DNA from: Micrococcus sp. EYE_212
GTDB taxonomy: Bacteria > Actinomycetota > Actinomycetes > Actinomycetales > Micrococcaceae
Direction of reading: 5' to 3'
Assembly: GCF_023147585.1 (NCBI RefSeq)
Contig: NZ_JAHXOZ010000015.1
Coordinates: 1-55,264, forward strand
DNA length: 55,264 bases
Part shown: positions 51,857 to 55,264 of the stretch, piece after piece
How positions within the stretch are numbered: the first letter of the stretch is position 1
Layout of the letters: each line of letters begins with the position of its first letter
The notes under the pieces: model-generated
The model's input: the letters and a program-made list of their open reading frames with translations, nothing else
Database searches by the model: none
What the model was told of the DNA's origin: nothing
Made by a program: the position numbers and the translations under genes

Positions 51857-53422
51857 TCAGAGCATGAACGGCACGGTGGCGATCTTGACCACCATGATCA
51901 GCGCGAACAGCTGGGCGTAGCCCTCGGTCACGCGGGCGTCGGTGGACCGGGAGAGCGCGTAGTCCAGGATCGCCGGCTGGCCCGTGATGCCCGCCAGTGC
52001 CCCGTAGGTGCGATCCACGGACTGCCCCAGCAGCCGTGCCGCGGCGATGAGCAGGGCCGCGGTCAGCGCGGTGAGCACGGCGGACATCAGGATGGCCAGC
52101 CCGCCGACCCGGGTGAACACCGTCTCGATGAACGCCGGGCCGGCGGCCAGGCCCACCACGCCCAGGAAGAGCATGAGGCCGAACTGCCGCAGCGTCAGCG
52201 CGATCTCCGTGGACGGCTCCCACACGGTGGGTCCCGTTCGGCCGATCGCACCGAGGGCGAGGCCGACGAGGATGCACCCGGCCGCCGGGCCGAGGGAGAA
52301 GGAGGCCCCGCCCGGAAGCGGGATCGTCACCATGCCCAGCAGGTAGCCCAGCGCCATGCCCGTGCCCAGGGAGATCCAGTCCAGGTTCGAGAGCCCCCGG
52401 GTCGAGTTGCCGAAGAAGTCGCGCACCGCCTCCATCCGCGGCGCGGTGGTCACGATGAGCACCCGGTCGCCGACCTTGAGCTCGGTCTGCGGGGTGGCCA
52501 GCGACTCGACGTCGTCCCGCCGCAGCCGGGCGACGTCGGTGCCGAAGCGCTCGCGCAGGGACAGCGTGCCCAGGCGGCGATCGGCCAGGGCGCGGGCGGT
52601 GACGATGACCATGGAGGTCTGCAGCGGGTTCATCACCCGCGCCGGGTCGGCGCCGGTGCGGCGGCCGAAGGCCTCCACGGCCGCGTCGATGTTCTTCTCC
52701 GTGCCGTCCAGGACGACCTCGTCCCCGGGTTCGATCCGGTCGGCGGAGCCGGCGATCCGAGCCACGCCGCCGTGGTGCAGCGCCACCACGCGCACCAGCC
52801 CGTCGGAGATCCCCGGGATCTCCCGCACGGCGAGAGCGGAGGTGGCGGCCGCGGCGGTGAAGCGCAGCTTGCCGTCGGTCACCGGCGCCGGATCGCGCGG
52901 GGAACTGCTCCACGGGCGGGCGGCGAGCAGGGTGATCGCGATGATGGTGCCGACCACGCCCACCAGGTAGGACAGCCCGTAGCCCACGGCCGGGGCCTGC
53001 CCGCCGGTGAGCTGGTTCGCCAGCGCCATCGCCGGCGTCGCGGTGAGCGAACCCGTCCACACGCCGATCGCCGTCGGCAGGTCCAGGTTGAGCAGCGCGG
53101 CCAGCGGGTGCACCGTGAAGGTGGTGAGGATCACCACGACGACGGCGGCCAGCATCAGGGGCAGGTTGCGGCGCAGGTCCCGGAAGAACACCTTGCCGGC
53201 GCCGAGCCCGATCAGGTAGGCGAACAGGGCCAGGCCGAAGCTCTGGAACAGGGCCAGCCGGTCGCCGACGTCGGGCAGCACCGCCCCGACGAGCAGGCCC
53301 ACGAACAGGGCTCCGGAGGCGCCGAGGCGGATCTTGCCCAGGGGGATGGTGCCGACGGCGGCGCCCAGGGCGACGGTGGCCATGAGGACGAGGATGGGCT
53401 GGTCGTTGAGCAGTGCGAGCAT
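51857..53422 (-). CDS. Aspartate:alanine exchanger (AAE/AspT) family transporter
   Basis: A 521-residue membrane protein with two blocks of five or so helices (residues about 5-170 and 340-520), the YidE/YbjL duplication domain, enclosing two TrkA_C (RCK_C) domains near residues 200-345. The helix pair GVWTGSLTATPAMALA and ALAGITGQPAILDYAL are the duplicated re-entrant-type motifs. Family members exchange or export dicarboxylates or amino acids; substrate here unknown. It lies between the two menB copies, in the same orientation. Confidence 0.86.
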   Translation of the reverse strand: MLALLNDQPILVLMATVALGAAVGTIPLGKIRLGASGALFVGLLVGAVLPDVGDRLALFQSFGLALFAYLIGLGAGKVFFRDLRRNLPLMLAAVVVVILTTFTVHPLAALLNLDLPTAIGVWTGSLTATPAMALANQLTGGQAPAVGYGLSYLVGVVGTIIAITLLAARPWSSSPRDPAPVTDGKLRFTAAAATSALAVREIPGISDGLVRVVALHHGGVARIAGSADRIEPGDEVVLDGTEKNIDAAVEAFGRRTGADPARVMNPLQTSMVIVTARALADRRLGTLSLRERFGTDVARLRRDDVESLATPQTELKVGDRVLIVTTAPRMEAVRDFFGNSTRGLSNLDWISLGTGMALGYLLGMVTIPLPGGASFSLGPAAGCILVGLALGAIGRTGPTVWEPSTEIALTLRQFGLMLFLGVVGLAAGPAFIETVFTRVGGLAILMSAVLTALTAALLIAAARLLGQSVDRTYGALAGITGQPAILDYALSRSTDARVTEGYAQLFALIMVVKIATVPFML

Positions 53423-53452
53423 GGGCGGGTCTCCGTCCTGCCTGGTGGTCGG

Positions 53453-54424
53453 TCAGAAGTGGTACGGGAAGGCGGACCAGTCCGGGTCGCGCTTCTGCAG
53501 GAACGCGTCTCGGCCCTCCACGGCCTCGTCCGTCATGTAGGCCATGCGCGTGGCCTCACCCGCGAACACCTGCTGGCCGGCCATGCCGTCGTCGGGCAGG
53601 TTGAACGCGAACTTGAGCATGCGGATGGCCTGCGGGGACTGCGCGTTGATGTCCGCCGCATACTCCAGCGCGACCTCCTCGAGGCGCTCGTGGTCCACGG
53701 CCTCGTTGACGGCGCCCATCTCGACCATCTGCTCGGCTGAGTACTCGCGGGCGGCGAAGAAGATCTCCCGCGCCCGCTTCTGGCCCACCTGGCGGGCGAG
53801 CAGGGCCGAGCCGTAGCCGGCGTCGAACGAGCCGACCGTGGCGTCCGTCTGCTTGAACTTCCCGTGCTGGCGGGAGGCGAGCGTGAGGTCGGCGACCACG
53901 TGCAGCGAGTGCCCGCCGCCGGCGGCCCACCCGTTCACGACGGCGACGATCACCTTCGGCGACGTCCGCATGAGCCGCTGGACCTCGAGGATGTGCAGGC
54001 GGCCGGCGCGGGCCGGGTCGATGGTCTCGGCCGTGTCCCCCTCGGCGTAGCGGTAGCCGTCGCGGCCGCGGATGCGCTGGTCGCCGCCGGAGCAGAACGC
54101 ATGGCCGCCGTCCTTGGGGGAGGGGCCGTTGCCGGTGAGGAGGACCGTGCCCACGTCCGGGGTCATGCGAGCGTGGTCGAGGGCGCGGTAGAGCTCGTCC
54201 ACGGTGCCGGGACGGAAGGCGTTGCGGACCTCGGGGCGGTCGAAGGCGATGCGCACTGTGGGCAGGTCGCGCACCCAGCGGCCGTCGGCGTCGCGCTCCA
54301 CCTGTCGGTGGTAGGTCATGTCCTCGAAGTCGAAGCCCTCGACCACGCGCCAGCGCGTCGGGTCGAAGAGGTCGGAGACCTTCTCGGGGAGGCGGTCGCG
54401 GGAGGAGGCGGTCTGCTCGGTCAT
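53453..54424 (-). CDS. menB: 1,4-dihydroxy-2-naphthoyl-CoA synthase
   Basis: A 323-residue crotonase-family enzyme. It has RPEVRNAFRPGTVDELYRAL, FCSGGDQRIRG (oxyanion loop), VVNGWAAGGGHSLHVVADLTLAS, the catalytic segment TVGSFDAGYGSALLARQVG, and the C-terminal DEAVEGRDAFLQKRDPDW typical of MenB. It closes the naphthoate ring in menaquinone synthesis. On the minus strand TAGACT (54437-54432) lies seven bases before the ATG and overlaps the stop codon of the IS481 transposase, so the region upstream of the -10 is IS sequence. Confidence 0.95.
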   Translation of the reverse strand: MTEQTASSRDRLPEKVSDLFDPTRWRVVEGFDFEDMTYHRQVERDADGRWVRDLPTVRIAFDRPEVRNAFRPGTVDELYRALDHARMTPDVGTVLLTGNGPSPKDGGHAFCSGGDQRIRGRDGYRYAEGDTAETIDPARAGRLHILEVQRLMRTSPKVIVAVVNGWAAGGGHSLHVVADLTLASRQHGKFKQTDATVGSFDAGYGSALLARQVGQKRAREIFFAAREYSAEQMVEMGAVNEAVDHERLEEVALEYAADINAQSPQAIRMLKFAFNLPDDGMAGQQVFAGEATRMAYMTDEAVEGRDAFLQKRDPDWSAFPYHF

Positions 54425-54431
54425 GGCGTCG

Positions 54432-54437
54432 AGTCTA
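54432..54437 (-). promoter_or_regulatory. -10 hexamer of menB, overlapping the IS481 end
   Basis: TAGACT; its first three bases are the transposase stop codon TAG. No -35 of normal quality is seen in the IS sequence beyond it. Confidence 0.45.
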
Positions 54438-55140
54438 GTTGTAAGAGGTCATGACGTTGTTGACTCGCGCCGGGGCCAGTGAGGCCGGCGGGGCGTCCCC
54501 GCAGGAGGTATGAGGCCGATGGTAGTTGTAGTGGTTCACCCACACCGCCAGGGCCTCACGCCGGGCCGTCTCTGAGGAGTACGGGCGGGCGTAGAGGACC
54601 TCATCGACCATCAGCCGGTTGTAGCGTTCGACCTTCCCGTTGTGGCGCGGGGTGTAGGGGCGGATCCGGTGGTGCCGACCCCCGAGCGAGACCACCTTCC
54701 GGGTGAAGTCCACGGCCCGGTAGTTGTTCCCGTTGTCCGTGACCACCCTGTCGATCCGGATGCCGTGGGCGGCGAAGAACGCCCGCGCCCGGCAGAAGAA
54801 CCCGATCGTGGTCACCGCCTTCTCATCCTCCAACGCCTCGGTGTAGGCCAGGCGGGTGAACCCGTCCACCGCCGAGTGCAGGTAGGTGTAGCCGACCCGG
54901 CGGCCAGGCCCGCGCTTGGCCGCTCGCGCGTTCTCGGAGTCCCGGCCGTGAGCACGCCAGCCTCCCCCGTCAGGGATCTTCCCGATCTTCTTCACGTCCA
55001 GGTGCACCATGTGCCCCGGCCCCCTCGCGGTGATCCTCTGGGCCGGCTGCTGGCGCAGGTCTTCCCCGGCCGGGGTCAGGTCCCGTAGCCGGGAGAGCCC
55101 GGCCCGGTGCAGCCACCGTCCCACGGTACGAAGACACAGG
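54432..55140 (-). mobile_element. IS481-family element, 5' end lost
   Basis: It extends from the menB promoter to the junction with an IS3-type element near 55140. The left end lies close to 54432-54438. The other end was removed by, or lies beyond, the IS3 insertion. Confidence 0.7.
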
Positions 55141-55151
55141 GACTGATGCAC
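54435..55151 (-). pseudogene. IS481-family transposase, N-terminally truncated
   Basis: A 238-residue remainder of a DDE transposase. The catalytic residues are present: Asp in VHLDVKKIG, Asp in VVTDNGNNY and Glu in RHNGKVERYNRLMVDEV. The usual N-terminal helix-turn-helix region of about 100 residues is missing; homology begins at about TVGRWLHRAGLSRLRDL, and the first residues (MHQS) derive from the neighbouring IS3-type element. The stop is TAG 54437-54435. Confidence 0.85.
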
Positions 55152-55264
55152 CCATAGGTGACAGTCTTCGTCACGCCGCGTCTGCGGGCGTGTGGTCCAT
55201 GATCAACTCGTACTCGACCGGCGTCAATCGGCCCAGGCGCACCTGCCGGCGGCGGCGGTGGTAG
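55139..55264 (-). mobile_element. End of an IS3-family element with the transposase C-terminus
   Basis: On the minus strand the last 30 codons of a transposase read in from the window edge: YHRRRRQVRLGRLTPVEYEL then MDHTPADAA and stop at 55171-55173. The YH-RRR-LG-LTPVEYE pattern is the IS3-family OrfB end. The terminal inverted repeat probably starts near 55139 (GGGACTGATGCACC). The IS lies inside the IS481 transposase gene. Confidence 0.7.

Noticed and set aside
1-55264. CRISPR arrays, rRNA and tRNA genes
   Set aside because: No regularly spaced repeats and no rRNA- or tRNA-like segments were recognised on either strand. A dedicated tRNA scan was not possible here.

Overview
The window is chromosomal DNA of a very GC-rich actinobacterium, most likely Micrococcus or a close relative in the Micrococcaceae. 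The reasons are strong G/C third-position bias, many GTG and TTG starts, 4-base ATGA/GTGA overlaps, -10 hexamers lying only 5-8 bases before start codons (leaderless mRNAs), and protein families and gene order typical of Actinobacteria. No rRNA, tRNA or CRISPR array was seen.

Region by region. 1-925: fragments (a C-terminal tail and a damaged DUF559-type protein). 918-4870: a heterodimeric ABC exporter with one degenerate ATP site. 4946-10469: metallophosphoesterase, class A penicillin-binding protein, DUF4177, RidA, NUDIX, and a Crp/Fnr regulator. 10632-16866: MarP-like periplasmic protease, a MetP/MetS amino-acid importer, a GntR regulator and acetyl-CoA synthetase. 17075-21665: endonuclease III, LysG with a broken LysE exporter, a flavin oxidoreductase and a CoA pyrophosphatase. 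21898-25665: a compact tad pilus locus (TadA, fused TadB/C, DUF4244 pilin, TadE, TadG-like). 25674-28897: an MrfA-type helicase and a GNAT protein. 29001-34624: tRNA hydroxylase TrhO, a methyltransferase and topoisomerase I.

The first 34.6 kb is broadly collinear, from memory of that genome, with the M. tuberculosis Rv3683-Rv3646c neighbourhood. From 34628 the order instead follows the Rv0496-Rv0548c neighbourhood: Ppx/GppA, sugar isomerase, ProC, ribosomal protein bS22, glutaredoxin-like protein, histidine phosphatase, the System II cytochrome c maturation operon (ResA-like, CcdA, ResB, CcsB), then menaquinone genes menA, menE and menB. A Ktr/Trk potassium system and an AcuC-type deacetylase sit between. 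The two blocks meet directly behind topA.

The last 4 kb is rearranged. A second menB fragment carries an exact 177-bp in-frame deletion and lies on the far side of an AspT-family transporter from the intact menB. The window then ends in an IS481-type transposase gene truncated by an IS3-type element. The DNA is largely core genome. I found no clearly new multi-gene system. The best leads are a near-palindrome repeated upstream of both tad transcription units, a structured inverted-repeat element between the gntR-type gene and acs, Crp-type operators, the pervasive leaderless promoters, and several decaying genes.
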